Below the pieces are notes generated by a model. It was not told where the DNA came from. It saw nothing but the letters and a program-made list of their open reading frames with translations, and did not search any database. This document shows, piece after piece, positions 27,377-36,207 of a stretch of DNA of 64,000 nucleotides. The translations under genes and the position numbers were made by a program. The stretch comes from Bradyrhizobium elkanii USDA 76 (lineage in GTDB: Bacteria; Pseudomonadota; Alphaproteobacteria; Rhizobiales; Xanthobacteraceae). Position 1 is the first letter of the stretch, and each line of letters starts with the position of its first letter. The stretch spans positions 4,456,001-4,520,000 of the forward strand of contig NZ_CP066356.1 of NCBI RefSeq assembly GCF_023278185.1. Direction: 5' to 3'.

Positions 27377-28315
27377 TTACCCGTGCACCACGGATTTGGC
27401 GATCATGCAGTGGATGCCCTTGGAGCCGTTGACCGTCTGCGTCACGCGCAGGTCGGCGGCCAGACTGCACAGCGTGTAGGCGTCCTCACGCGACAGATTG
27501 CGCTTCTCGCCGAGCAGCACGATCATGTCGCGCAGCGCCCGCACCACGCACTGGTCGAGATCGGGATCCATCGCCATGGTCATGTAATGGTCCGCGGTCT
27601 CGGCGCGCGGATAGGCCAGCTTGAGGTCCTTGCGCAAGGTCAGGCGGAAGCGGCCGGTCAGCGCGGTCTCGATCGCGGTGACGCAGACCTCGCCGTCGCC
27701 CTGCACACCATGGCCGTCGCCGCAGGAGAACAGCGCGCCCGGAACGAACACCGGCAGATAGAGCTTGGCGCCGGCGCCGAGTTCCTTGTTGTCGAGATTG
27801 CCACCCATCGCGCGCGGGATCAGCGAGGAGATGCGGCCCCAGGCCGGCGGCGGCGATACGCCCATCACGCCGAAGAACGGCTTGAGCGGCAGATCGAGCC
27901 CCCAGGGCATGCTGCCGACCATGCGTCCGCGATCGAGCGGGATATTGAGGACGCGTGTCTCGTGGAAATCGTCGGGCAGGGTGCCGGACAATGGCTTGAT
28001 CAGATTGTAACCCCAGTCCTGTCGCAGCTGAACGTCGAGAATATCGACCTCGAGCACGTCGCCGGGTTCGGCGCCGGCAACCGCGATCGGGCCGGTCAGG
28101 ATGTGTCCGGGTACCATTCGCTCGCACTTCGCATGGATGTCGTCGAGCTCCGGCGGAACGAAGAATTTGCCGCGGTCGGGCACCACGTCCGGGCCGCCGC
28201 TGACGGTCTCGATCGTGATCTCGTCGCCGCTCGCGACGGTCAGAACCGGTTTCAGCTTGGCTTCAAAGAAGCCCCAATGGCAGGTTTCGGGGCTCGACTT
28301 CAGATGATGGGTCAT
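27377..28315 (-). CDS. Acetamidase/formamidase family protein
   Basis: A 312-residue FmdA/AmdA-family amidase (PF03069) that releases ammonia from short-chain amides such as formamide. Typical segments are CHWGFFEAKLKPVLTVASGDEITIETVSG, VPGHILTGPIAVAGAEPGDVLEVDI, GDGHGVQGDGEVCVTAIET and the conserved CSLAADLRVTQTVNGSKGIHCMI tail. The ATG at 28315 is the start. The long open frame beyond it only mirrors ydcF on the other strand. It may supply nitrogen from amides. The YdcF-like gene is divergent 66 bp away. Confidence 0.92.
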   Translation of the reverse strand: MTHHLKSSPETCHWGFFEAKLKPVLTVASGDEITIETVSGGPDVVPDRGKFFVPPELDDIHAKCERMVPGHILTGPIAVAGAEPGDVLEVDILDVQLRQDWGYNLIKPLSGTLPDDFHETRVLNIPLDRGRMVGSMPWGLDLPLKPFFGVMGVSPPPAWGRISSLIPRAMGGNLDNKELGAGAKLYLPVFVPGALFSCGDGHGVQGDGEVCVTAIETALTGRFRLTLRKDLKLAYPRAETADHYMTMAMDPDLDQCVVRALRDMIVLLGEKRNLSREDAYTLCSLAADLRVTQTVNGSKGIHCMIAKSVVHG

Positions 28316-28381
28316 GTGACGGCTTTTGATTAGTTTCCCAGCAGCGTATGACGCTGTAGCAGAACTTCGCAGGGGCTTCTC

Positions 28382-29176
28382 TTGTTTTTTGTGCTCTCCA
28401 AGACGCTCGGCATCATGCTGCTGCCGATCAACTTCCTGATCGGCATCGGCGTGATCGGCACCGTGCTGTTGTTGACGCGGTTTGCGCGCCTCGGCCGCGG
28501 GTTGATGGTTGCCGCGCTGCTGCTGCTCGCGATCTGCGGCTTCTCGCCGCTCGGCAATGTCCTGATCTCCACATTGGAGCAGCGCTTCCCGCCATGGGAC
28601 GCCTCGCGCGGCGCGCCGGACGGCATCATCGTGCTCGGCGGCTCGATCGATGCCGATCTGTCGGTTGCACATGGCACGCCGGTGGTGCGCAGCGCGGCCG
28701 ACCGCGTCATCGCGGCGGCGGCGCTCGCGCGCAGATATCCGACTGCGCGCCTCGTGTTCACCGGCGGCAGCGCGAACCTGATCTCGAACGATGCGCGCGA
28801 AGCCGACTATGCCGCCGAGATGTTCGAGGGTCTCGGCATTGCCAGGTCGCGATTGATCATCGAGCGCCGCTCCCGCAACACGGTGGAGAACGCTGAGTTC
28901 TCCCGAGCGCTGGTCGATCCCAAGCCGGGCGAGCGCTGGCTGCTCGTCACCTCGGCCTACCATATGCCGCGTTCGGTCGGGCTGTTCCGCAAGGCGGGAT
29001 TCAATGTCGAGGCCTATCCGGTCGACTGGCGCGTCGGCAATGTCTTCAGCTTCGCGACGCTTGCGATCGAGGGCCTGTCGCGCACCGATCTCGGCACACG
29101 GGAGTGGATCGGGCTTCTGGCCTATCATCTGGCCGGCAGAACCGATGATTTGTTGCCGGGACCGGCTGCACGTTGA
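28382..29176 (+). CDS. YdcF/SanA-family (DUF218) membrane protein
   Basis: A 264-residue protein. Two N-terminal membrane helices (about 10-30 and 40-58) are followed by a DUF218 domain: GIIVLGGSIDADLS, RLVFTGGSANL, SRNTVENAEFSRAL, LLVTSAYHMPRSVGLFRKAGFNVEAYPVDW. Relatives include ElyC and SanA, linked to envelope integrity. The start is TTG with AGGGGC at the right distance. It is followed by the DUF169 gene after 86 bp and likely co-transcribed. Confidence 0.9.
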   Translation: MFFVLSKTLGIMLLPINFLIGIGVIGTVLLLTRFARLGRGLMVAALLLLAICGFSPLGNVLISTLEQRFPPWDASRGAPDGIIVLGGSIDADLSVAHGTPVVRSAADRVIAAAALARRYPTARLVFTGGSANLISNDAREADYAAEMFEGLGIARSRLIIERRSRNTVENAEFSRALVDPKPGERWLLVTSAYHMPRSVGLFRKAGFNVEAYPVDWRVGNVFSFATLAIEGLSRTDLGTREWIGLLAYHLAGRTDDLLPGPAAR

Positions 29177-29262
29177 GCCGCAGGCACTTGTCGCCTCCGA
29201 CGGCCAATCCTAACATCGACGCAACAGGCGGCGCCAAGCCGCCGATCACGGGAGTTCACGCC

Positions 29263-30045
29263 ATGCAACAGCAGACACCGCCGGAACAGTTCGACCTCGG
29301 CGCAATCGTCACTGATCTGAACAATCTGCTGCGGCTGAAGACCACGGTCATCGGCATCAAGATGTTCGCGTGCGTCGAGGAGATGGAGGCGATCCCGAAG
29401 ATCCGCCGCCCGTCGGCGGTCCACACCACGGACCAGATCGTCAGCATGGCCTCGCGGCTCGGCTGGACCGTCGGCATCACCGGCGATGATCTGGTCGGCG
29501 CGCAATGCCGCGCCGTGATCGGGCTCGCGCCGCAGGATGAGAAATGGCTTGCCGGCGAGAACTATGTCGGCGTCTGGCACGGCACCGCCGAGGACGCGCG
29601 CAAGCGTCAGGAGGCGCTCGACGTGGTGCCTTACGGCCAGTACCAGGCGATGGCGGTGAGCCCGCTGACCAGCGGCCGCCTCAATCCGCCCGACATCTGT
29701 CTCGTCTATGCGACGCCGGGACAGATGATCATCCTGATCAACGGTCTCCAATACACCGGCTACAAGAAGTTCGAGTGGGGCGTGGTCGGCGAAACCGCCT
29801 GCGCGGATTCGTGGGGGCGGGCGCTGAAGACCGGCGAGCCGAGCCTGTCGCTGCCATGCTTCGCCGAGCGCCGTTATGGCGGCGTGCCCGACGAGGAGAT
29901 GCTGATGGCACTGCCGCCGGCCTATCTGGTGAAGGCGATCGCCGGCATGAAGCAGCTTGCCAGGAACGGTTTGCGCTACCCGATCGCGCCCTACGGCATC
30001 CAGGCCGACGTGCGCGCCGGCATGGGCGTATCGTACAAGAAATAG
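29263..30045 (+). CDS. DUF169-family protein
   Basis: A 260-residue protein of DUF169 (COG2043). Diagnostic parts are LKTTVIGIKMF, AQCRAVIGLA, PYGQYQAMAVSPL, DICLVYATPGQMIILINGLQYTG and ACADSWGRALKTGEPSLSLPCFAERRYGGVPDEEM, with several conserved cysteines. The family has no established function that I know. I use the ATG at 29263 behind GGGAG. It lies between ydcF and a saccharopine-dehydrogenase-like gene on the same strand, with short gaps, so these three may form an operon. Confidence 0.88.
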   Translation: MQQQTPPEQFDLGAIVTDLNNLLRLKTTVIGIKMFACVEEMEAIPKIRRPSAVHTTDQIVSMASRLGWTVGITGDDLVGAQCRAVIGLAPQDEKWLAGENYVGVWHGTAEDARKRQEALDVVPYGQYQAMAVSPLTSGRLNPPDICLVYATPGQMIILINGLQYTGYKKFEWGVVGETACADSWGRALKTGEPSLSLPCFAERRYGGVPDEEMLMALPPAYLVKAIAGMKQLARNGLRYPIAPYGIQADVRAGMGVSYKK

Positions 30046-30111
30046 CGCATTGCGTTGCCGCGCCCGCGATGAGAAAAGGGCGCCCAATTCGCTGCGCAGG
30101 GAGCCTGATCC

Positions 30112-31287
30112 ATGTCCACGTCGAAACTCGACATCGTCGTCTACGGTGCGACCGGCTTCACCGGCCAACTCGTCGCCGAATATCTCGCGGCGCATTATCG
30201 CGACGGCAGCATGAAATGGGCGATGGCCGGGCGCAGCAAAGACAAGCTCGCCTCGGTACGCGACGCGATCGGCGCGCCTGCCGACACGCCGCTGATCGTT
30301 GCCGATGCCGGCGATGCCGCCTCGTTGAAGGCGATGCTGGCGCAAACCAAATCTGTCATCTCGACGGTCGGACCGTATCAGCTCTATGGCAACGAGCTGA
30401 TCGCGGCCTGCGTGGAAAGCGGCACCGACTATTTCGATCTCTGCGGCGAGCCGGTCTGGATGCGGCAGATGATCGACAAATACGAAGCCGCCGCGAAGGC
30501 CAGCGGCGCGCGCATCGTGTTCTCCTGCGGTTTCGACTCGGTGCCGTTCGAACTGGGTGCGTTCTTTGTCCAGGAGGAAGCGAGGCGCGTGTTCGGCGCG
30601 CCGGCGCAGCGCGTCAAGAGCCGCGTGCGCGACATGCGCGGTACGCTGTCCGGCGGCACCGCGGCGAGCGCCAAGGCGACGTTCGATGCTGTCGCCAAGG
30701 ACCTCAGCCTGGTTGCGATCCTCAACAACCCGTTCGCGCTGACGCCGGGCTTCGAGGGGCCGAAGCAGCCGCGCGGCAGCAAGCCGGCCTTTGAGGAGGA
30801 TCTGCACTCCTGGACCGCGCCGTTCATGATGGCGCTGATTAACACGCGCAACGTCCACCGCTCCAACATGCTGATGGGCTTTCCCTACGGCAAGGACTTC
30901 GTCTACGACGAGATGGTCCTGACCGGCCCGGGCGAGAAGGGCGAGGCCAACGCGAAGCGTGTGATGGCGCTCAATGCCGAGAAGACCGGCCCAAGCGCGC
31001 CGAAGCCGGGCGAGGGCCCGTCAAAGGAAGAGCGCGAGAACGGCCGCTACGATCTGCTCTATCTCGCGGTCGCGCCCGACGGCCGCATGGTCCGCGCCGG
31101 CGTCAAGGGCGATCGCGATCCCGGCTATGGCTCGACCTCGAAGATGATCTCGGAATGCGCGATCTGCCTGTTGCGCGATACGCCCGACGTTGCGCCCGGC
31201 TTCTGGACGCCGGGAGCCGCGATGCAGCACAAGCTCATCAAGCGCCTGGTCGATCACGCCGGGCTGACATTCGAGGTCGAGAAGTAA
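30112..31287 (+). CDS. Saccharopine dehydrogenase-like / trans-acting enoyl reductase family protein
   Basis: A 391-residue protein. The N-terminal Rossmann motif DIVVYGATGFTGQLVAEYLAAHY and STVGPYQLYGNELIAACVESGTDYFDLCGEPVWMRQMID are typical of the saccharopine dehydrogenase/reductase superfamily. Within it this matches the trans-acting enoyl reductase group known from mycobacterial lipid synthesis. The SCGFDSVPFELGAF block is also diagnostic. The substrate here is unknown; lysine metabolism is unlikely. It probably shares an operon with the DUF169 gene 66 bp upstream. Confidence 0.88.
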   Translation: MSTSKLDIVVYGATGFTGQLVAEYLAAHYRDGSMKWAMAGRSKDKLASVRDAIGAPADTPLIVADAGDAASLKAMLAQTKSVISTVGPYQLYGNELIAACVESGTDYFDLCGEPVWMRQMIDKYEAAAKASGARIVFSCGFDSVPFELGAFFVQEEARRVFGAPAQRVKSRVRDMRGTLSGGTAASAKATFDAVAKDLSLVAILNNPFALTPGFEGPKQPRGSKPAFEEDLHSWTAPFMMALINTRNVHRSNMLMGFPYGKDFVYDEMVLTGPGEKGEANAKRVMALNAEKTGPSAPKPGEGPSKEERENGRYDLLYLAVAPDGRMVRAGVKGDRDPGYGSTSKMISECAICLLRDTPDVAPGFWTPGAAMQHKLIKRLVDHAGLTFEVEK

Positions 31288-31307
31288 GTCGCGCTACGCC
31301 GTCGGCG

Positions 31308-31411
31308 TCATCGCCCGGCTCGACCGGGCGATCCAGTACGCCGCGGCTTCACGGCTCAAGCACTGGCGTCTCTGGAATACTGGATGCCCCGCTTTCGCGG
31401 GGCATGACAGC
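31308..31411. repeat. Intergenic repeat with CGTCATCGCCCGG/GGCATGAC ends
   Basis: The element contains CGCCCGGCTCGACCGGGCG, AGTACGCCGCGGCTTC and GGATGCCCCGCTTTCGCGGGGCATG. The last is a strong CCCCGCTTTCGCGGGG hairpin. It fills the gap between convergent genes and may act as a terminator for both. Confidence 0.6.
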
Positions 31412-31417
31412 TAGGCG

Positions 31418-32617
31418 CTACGCTGCCGCCCGCGGATCGTACGCGTACATGAAGTCCATGCCCTTGGACGACACCGGCAGCAGCAGCTTCAGCATGTGAT
31501 CGCGCAGCCAGGCACCGGTCGGGCTGAACTCGCGCTTGCTGTTGCCGTTGCGGCGGGCGATCGCCACGATCTTCTCGGCGCGCGGGCGCCGCTCGTGCTC
31601 GAAGGCCTGGAACGTCATGCCGAGCTCCTGGCCCTCGCGCATCAGGATGCCGAGCCGCAGCGCGTCTTCCAGCGCCAGCGACGCGCCCTGGCCGGCATGC
31701 GGGCTGGTGGCGTGCGCGGCGTCGCCGATCAACAGCGTGCGCTTGCGCGACCAGGTTGGCAGCGTCGCGACGTCGAGCGTGTCGGTGACCACGATCTTCT
31801 CGGCGGCTTCGATGATCGCAGGGATCGGCGCGTGCCAGCCGGCATGGAAGTCGCGCAGATGCTGCCTGATCGCGTCCTGGCTCTGCAGCCGGTAGGCCGC
31901 CGCGGTCATGCCGTGCGACGGCTGCGTGCTCCACCACATCGCGCCCGTGTCCGGATCGGGGCTGCACATCCCATAGCCGAAGAAGCCGCTCTGCCCGAAC
32001 GTGGTCGCCACCCTCTGGCCGATCGGCAGCTTCTCGATCACCGCGCGGGGCACGAATCCGCCGAAGCCGATCAGCCCGGTGTCGAACGGCGTCGGGCCGT
32101 CAGGGATCACGTGGCGCCGCACCGCCGAGTGCACGCCGTCGGCGCCGATCACGAAATCGCCCTCGGCGGTGGTGCCGTCGTTGAAATAGGCGATGACGGG
32201 CTGGTCGCCGCGGTCCTCGATTTTCACCAGCTTCTTCTCGAAGAACACCGAGACGTTGGAGGCCCAGGCCTTGTCGATCAGCGTCTCGTTCAACGTCGCG
32301 CGGCACATGTTCACCGCGGGCTGGCCGAAGCGCTGCTGCATGTTCTGATTGAGCGAGCCGAGCTTCTTGCCGCCCTGCGAATAGAAGTCGAAGGACTCCG
32401 CGATCGAGCCGTTGCGGATCAGCTCGTCGGCAAGGCCAAGCTCCGCCAGCACATGCATGCCGTTCGGCGCGATCTGCAGCCCGCCGCCGATCCCGGTGGA
32501 ATAGGGCCAGGCTTCATAGAGCTCGGTCTCGATTCCGGCGCGGGTCAGGAACATCGCGGTGACAGGGCCTGCGATGCCGGCGCCGATGATCAGAGCTTTA
32601 CGGGGACGAGAGGTCAT
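31418..32617 (-). CDS. FAD-dependent aromatic-ring-type monooxygenase
   Basis: A 399-residue flavoprotein hydroxylase of the salicylate/hydroxynicotinate hydroxylase class. The FAD Rossmann motif (IIGAGIAGPVTAMFL), the DG motif (VIGADGVHSAVRR) and the GD motif (TLLIGDAAHATSPHAGQGASLALEDA) are all intact. Such enzymes add one oxygen atom to an aromatic acid using NAD(P)H. ATG at 32617 has GGAG six bases upstream; an ATG four codons earlier is the alternative. It is divergent from a MarR gene over a perfect palindrome, so it is probably the target of that regulator. The substrate is unknown. Confidence 0.92.
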   Translation of the reverse strand: MTSRPRKALIIGAGIAGPVTAMFLTRAGIETELYEAWPYSTGIGGGLQIAPNGMHVLAELGLADELIRNGSIAESFDFYSQGGKKLGSLNQNMQQRFGQPAVNMCRATLNETLIDKAWASNVSVFFEKKLVKIEDRGDQPVIAYFNDGTTAEGDFVIGADGVHSAVRRHVIPDGPTPFDTGLIGFGGFVPRAVIEKLPIGQRVATTFGQSGFFGYGMCSPDPDTGAMWWSTQPSHGMTAAAYRLQSQDAIRQHLRDFHAGWHAPIPAIIEAAEKIVVTDTLDVATLPTWSRKRTLLIGDAAHATSPHAGQGASLALEDALRLGILMREGQELGMTFQAFEHERRPRAEKIVAIARRNGNSKREFSPTGAWLRDHMLKLLLPVSSKGMDFMYAYDPRAAA

Positions 32618-32664
32618 GCCTTGCTCCATGCATCGGTGTGGGGTAGGAAAGGTCAGTTGCTAAC

Positions 32665-32683
32665 TATCTTAGTATCTAAGATA
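32665..32683. promoter_or_regulatory. Perfect palindrome TATCTTAG-TAT-CTAAGATA, MarR-type operator
   Basis: An 8-bp perfect inverted repeat with a 3-bp spacer sits in the 93-bp divergent gap between the monooxygenase and MarR genes. Its size and symmetry match MarR-family operators. It lies 28 bp before the MarR TTG start and 48 bp before the monooxygenase ATG. A further GTAAGATA half-site is at about 32692-32699. Confidence 0.75.
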
Positions 32684-32710
32684 TAAGGCGAGTAAGATAC
32701 AGGAGCCGCT

Positions 32711-33235
32711 TTGTCAAGTGCGAAGTCGCGTGCAGCGCTGATGCAGGAACTCGAGGAGGCGATGCGCCGGTCGTCGGCGCAGGGCGTGATGTACGGCCAA
32801 GCCGTTGCGAACATGGCCGGAATCTCCAACTCCGACATGGAATGCATGGACATCCTGCATCTGGAGGGGCGCGTCACCGCCGGCCGTCTCGCCGAAGTCA
32901 CCGGCCTGACCACCGGCGCGATCACCGGCGTGGTCGATCGTCTGGAGAAGGCGGGTTACGTGCGCCGCGAGCGGGACGAGAGCGACCGCCGCAAGGTCTT
33001 CATCTCGGTGGTGGAGGAAAAAGCGGCGGAGATCGGCAAGTTCTACGTGCCGATGCAGGAGGCGATGCTCAAGCTGTGGAGCAGCTACACCGACGACGAA
33101 TTGCGCTTGCTGCTGCGCTTCGCCAATGACGGCTACAAGGGCGTGCTGCAAGCAACCGGAGCATTGAAGGCGGTGATCGACATGCCGCCGGAGCAGCGCG
33201 CCAGTCTCAAGATGCCGCCGAAGGCTCGTCGATAA
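32711..33235 (+). CDS. MarR-family transcriptional regulator
   Basis: A 174-residue winged-helix regulator starting at TTG with AGGAG at 32701. The core reads SNSDMECMDILHLEGRVTAGRLAEVTGLTTGAITGVVDRLEKAGYVRRERDESDRRKVFISV, including the recognition helix and the DESDRRK wing. It is likely a ligand-released repressor of the divergent monooxygenase via the 32665-32683 palindrome. Its last 29 bp overlap the end of the convergent Wzy-like gene. Confidence 0.94.
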   Translation: MSSAKSRAALMQELEEAMRRSSAQGVMYGQAVANMAGISNSDMECMDILHLEGRVTAGRLAEVTGLTTGAITGVVDRLEKAGYVRRERDESDRRKVFISVVEEKAAEIGKFYVPMQEAMLKLWSSYTDDELRLLLRFANDGYKGVLQATGALKAVIDMPPEQRASLKMPPKARR

Positions 33236-34475
33236 TCCGTGCCGATGTCGCGCGGTAGCGCTCGGCTGCCGCATACATGCCCCACATCGTGCCCAGCATC
33301 ATCCAGAAGTGCCGCCAGTGGTCGGTGTCGATGATGAAGCTCTCGCCGACGACGCCGAGGAACGCCGAGAAGACCGCGAGATAGCCGCGCTGCCACGGCA
33401 CCTGCAGGTAGACGTAGCGGAAGCCGATGATCGCGCTGACGAACACCAGCGCCGGATAGCAGATCCCCGAGATCCAGCCGCCCGACATGAAGGCGTTGAG
33501 GAACGAGTTGTGGGTGTCCTCGGGGAAGTAGGTGTGGAATTGCAGCGGTCCGATGCCGAACGGCAGTTCGAGCGCCATCTGGGCGCCGAGGATGTGGCGG
33601 CCGAACCGGCCGAAGCGGCCTTCGTCATAGCTCTGGTCGAAGCTCGCGCGCTGCTTGAACATGTCGGCGACCGAGCCGATCGAGAGCAGCACCGCGATCA
33701 GCGCCACGGCCAGGATCGCGGCGATCAGCGTCATCACGATGATGCGCGAGCGCTGCGCCTGCGAGCGGCTGGTGAACACCATCAGCGCCAGCATGAAAGC
33801 CGCGGTGATCACGAGGCCGCCCCAGGCGGCGCGCGAGAACGACAGCAGGATCGCGAGCGAGATGATGCCGAACGCGATGGCGTTGCGGAACGCCTTGTCG
33901 AAGCGGTCGGAGACGACGCTCTGCAGCGTGAACAACGCCGGCAGGATTAGGAAGGCGCCGAGCACGTTCGGATCCTTGAAGGTGCCGCGGGCGCGATCGT
34001 ACAGCGTCAGCAGATCGTAGCCGCCGGGCACCAGACGGAAGTAGCCGGCGATGCCCGCGAGCGAGGCGATCATCGCGCCGACGATCAGGCCGCGGCGCAG
34101 CATGTCGAGGCGGGCTTCGGTATCCTCCGACATCACCATCGCGAAGAAGATGACGGTGACGGCCATGTACCAGGAGGTGAGCACCCAGTTCACCACCTCC
34201 GGCTTGTCGAGGAACGGCACCGCGCCGATGCTGTAGCCGACATTGAGCACGATCAATGTGAACAGCAGCGGCATGAACACCAGCCGCATGCGCAGGCCGG
34301 TGCCGAAGAACAGCACGCAGGCGGTCAGCGTGACGAGCTCATACGGGCTCGGCTCGATGAACACGATGGCGCCGGACGCGCCGGCCAGCCACACCAGCGC
34401 CCGCTGCAGCGCCAGCACGCCCGCTGGTGCTGATGTCGGCGAATGGGACGTCCCGGCTGTCGCCGCATAGGCCAT
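33207..34475 (-). CDS. O-antigen ligase/polymerase-like membrane protein (Wzy/WaaL type)
   Basis: A 422-residue multi-spanning protein with about 11 helices. A large periplasmic loop holds RGTFKDPNVLGAFLILPALF, then FGIGPLQFHTYFPEDTHNSFLNAFMSGGW, which is the Wzy_C/O-antigen ligase signature. Wzy-type enzymes polymerise lipid-linked repeat units in the periplasm. I use ATG 34475; a TTG five codons upstream is possible. It is downstream of the phosphoglycosyltransferase gene on the same strand, so it is probably the polymerase of this exopolysaccharide cluster. Its 3' end overlaps the MarR gene convergently. Confidence 0.88.
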   Translation of the reverse strand: MAYAATAGTSHSPTSAPAGVLALQRALVWLAGASGAIVFIEPSPYELVTLTACVLFFGTGLRMRLVFMPLLFTLIVLNVGYSIGAVPFLDKPEVVNWVLTSWYMAVTVIFFAMVMSEDTEARLDMLRRGLIVGAMIASLAGIAGYFRLVPGGYDLLTLYDRARGTFKDPNVLGAFLILPALFTLQSVVSDRFDKAFRNAIAFGIISLAILLSFSRAAWGGLVITAAFMLALMVFTSRSQAQRSRIIVMTLIAAILAVALIAVLLSIGSVADMFKQRASFDQSYDEGRFGRFGRHILGAQMALELPFGIGPLQFHTYFPEDTHNSFLNAFMSGGWISGICYPALVFVSAIIGFRYVYLQVPWQRGYLAVFSAFLGVVGESFIIDTDHWRHFWMMLGTMWGMYAAAERYRATSARIIDEPSAAS

Positions 34476-34547
34476 CGGATACTCACGCAACGCAACAGAT
34501 ACATACGTTTGTCATTGCCCGCGCAACGACGGCAGTTCGCTGAATTC

Positions 34548-36128
34548 TCAGTACGCGTTCTCGCTCTTGGTCAGCAGCGAGAACGGGGTCTTGAGCAGGA
34601 TGTAGAGGTCGAACAGCACCGACCAGTTTTCGATGTAGTAGAGATCATATTCGACGCGCTTCTGGATCTTCTCGTCGGTGTCGACCTCGCCGCGCCAGCC
34701 GTTGATCTGCGCCCAGCCGGTGATGCCGGGCTTGACGCGGTGGCGGGCGAAGTAGCCGTCGACCGCCTCGTCGAACAGGCGGTTTTCCAGCTTGCTCTGC
34801 ACGGCGTGCGGGCGCGGGCCGACCAGCGACAGATTGCCCTTCAGCACCACGTTGAACAGTTGCGGCAATTCGTCGAGCGAGGTCTTGCGGATGAAGCGGC
34901 CGACGCGGGTGACGCGCGGATCGTTCTTGGTCACCACCTTGGAAGCTGTAGGGTCGGCCTGGTGATGGTAGAGCGAGCGGAATTTGTAGACGTCGATCCG
35001 CTCATTGTTGAAGCCGAAGCGCTTCTGGCGGAACAGCACCGGGCCGGGGCTGTCGAGTTTCACCGCGAGCGCCACCAGTCCCAATACCGGCAGCGCCGCA
35101 ACCAGGGCCAGGCCGCCGACTACGCGGTCGAACAGCCATTTCAGCACCAGATCCCAGTCGGTGATCGGCGCCTCGAACATATCCAGCGTCGGCACCTTGC
35201 CGATATAGGAATAGGAACGGGGGTGGAAGCGCAGCTTGTTGGTATGGGCCGACAGGCGGATGTCGACCGGCAGCACCCAGAGCTTCTTCAGCATTTCCAG
35301 GATGCGGGTCTCCGCTGAGATCGGCAGCGCGAACAGCACGAGGTCGACGCGGGTGCGGCGGGCGAATTCGACGATGTCATCGATCTTGCCGAGTTTCGGT
35401 GAGCCGGCGCAGGTATTGGTGGCGCGATCGTCATTGCGGTCGTCGAACACGCCGAGCACATGGATGTCGGAATCATCCTCGGCGTTCAGCGCCTCGATCA
35501 GCTGCTCGCCGTTGTGGTCGGCTCCGACGATGATGGTGCGGCGGTCGAGCCGGCCGTCATGCGCCCAGGCGCGCACCATCGATCGCAGCAGCAGCCGTTC
35601 GGCGATCAGGACCGCAAGGCCGACGCAGAAGAACGACGACAGCCAGACCCGCGAGACCTCGCCGCCGAGCTTGACCAGGAAGGAGATGCCGATGAACAGC
35701 AGGAACACGAAGGCCCATGACGAGATCATGCGCGTCATCTGGCGCAGCTGGCCGCGGAAGATCTGCACCTGGTAGATGTCGGCGGCCTGGAAGCAGACAA
35801 CGGCGGCAGCCGACATGCCGAGGATCGATGCGATGTATCCCCAGTGAATGATCCCGCCGGCGAGCGGCCTGACATAAGCGAGATAGAGCCCGACGCCGAC
35901 CAGGCTGAGCAGCACGAAGTCGGCGAGGCGAACCACGCCGGCGATCACGACCGGCGAGTAGGCGCTGCGAACTTTCTGGTTGGTGACGGCGAGCGCGGCC
36001 GGCGAGAGGCGCCGGCGCCGTTCGATCTGCGGCTGAGCGGCCGTCGCAGACGCTGCCGCATCCAGCATCGAGCGTGCGTTAAACGGTTCCACGAGTCCAC
36101 GTCCATTCCTGCGCATGCAGATGTGCAT
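34548..36128 (-). CDS. Initiating exopolysaccharide polyprenyl glycosylphosphotransferase (WcaJ/ExoY type)
   Basis: A 526-residue membrane enzyme. The N-terminal half has four membrane helices and a CoA-binding-like Rossmann domain ([18 protein letters not shown]). After a fifth hydrophobic segment the catalytic sugar transferase domain follows: [56 protein letters not shown] and [18 protein letters not shown]. It transfers a hexose-1-phosphate to undecaprenyl phosphate to start each repeat unit. The start could be ATG 36128 or 36116; neither has a strong ribosome-binding site. Confidence 0.93.
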   Translation of the reverse strand: MHICMRRNGRGLVEPFNARSMLDAAASATAAQPQIERRRRLSPAALAVTNQKVRSAYSPVVIAGVVRLADFVLLSLVGVGLYLAYVRPLAGGIIHWGYIASILGMSAAAVVCFQAADIYQVQIFRGQLRQMTRMISSWAFVFLLFIGISFLVKLGGEVSRVWLSSFFCVGLAVLIAERLLLRSMVRAWAHDGRLDRRTIIVGADHNGEQLIEALNAEDDSDIHVLGVFDDRNDDRATNTCAGSPKLGKIDDIVEFARRTRVDLVLFALPISAETRILEMLKKLWVLPVDIRLSAHTNKLRFHPRSYSYIGKVPTLDMFEAPITDWDLVLKWLFDRVVGGLALVAALPVLGLVALAVKLDSPGPVLFRQKRFGFNNERIDVYKFRSLYHHQADPTASKVVTKNDPRVTRVGRFIRKTSLDELPQLFNVVLKGNLSLVGPRPHAVQSKLENRLFDEAVDGYFARHRVKPGITGWAQINGWRGEVDTDEKIQKRVEYDLYYIENWSVLFDLYILLKTPFSLLTKSENAY

Positions 36129-36207
36129 CCGCGCGCAGCACTAAAATTCCCCCGGACGTGACTTAAGGGGACAAATCGGAAGAAACGGTTACGTGTGCAA
36201 GAAGTGG

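Noticed and set aside
25703..28333. An 876-codon plus-strand frame
   Set aside because: It spans the antisense of two clear minus-strand genes and their repeat-filled gap; no domain is seen.
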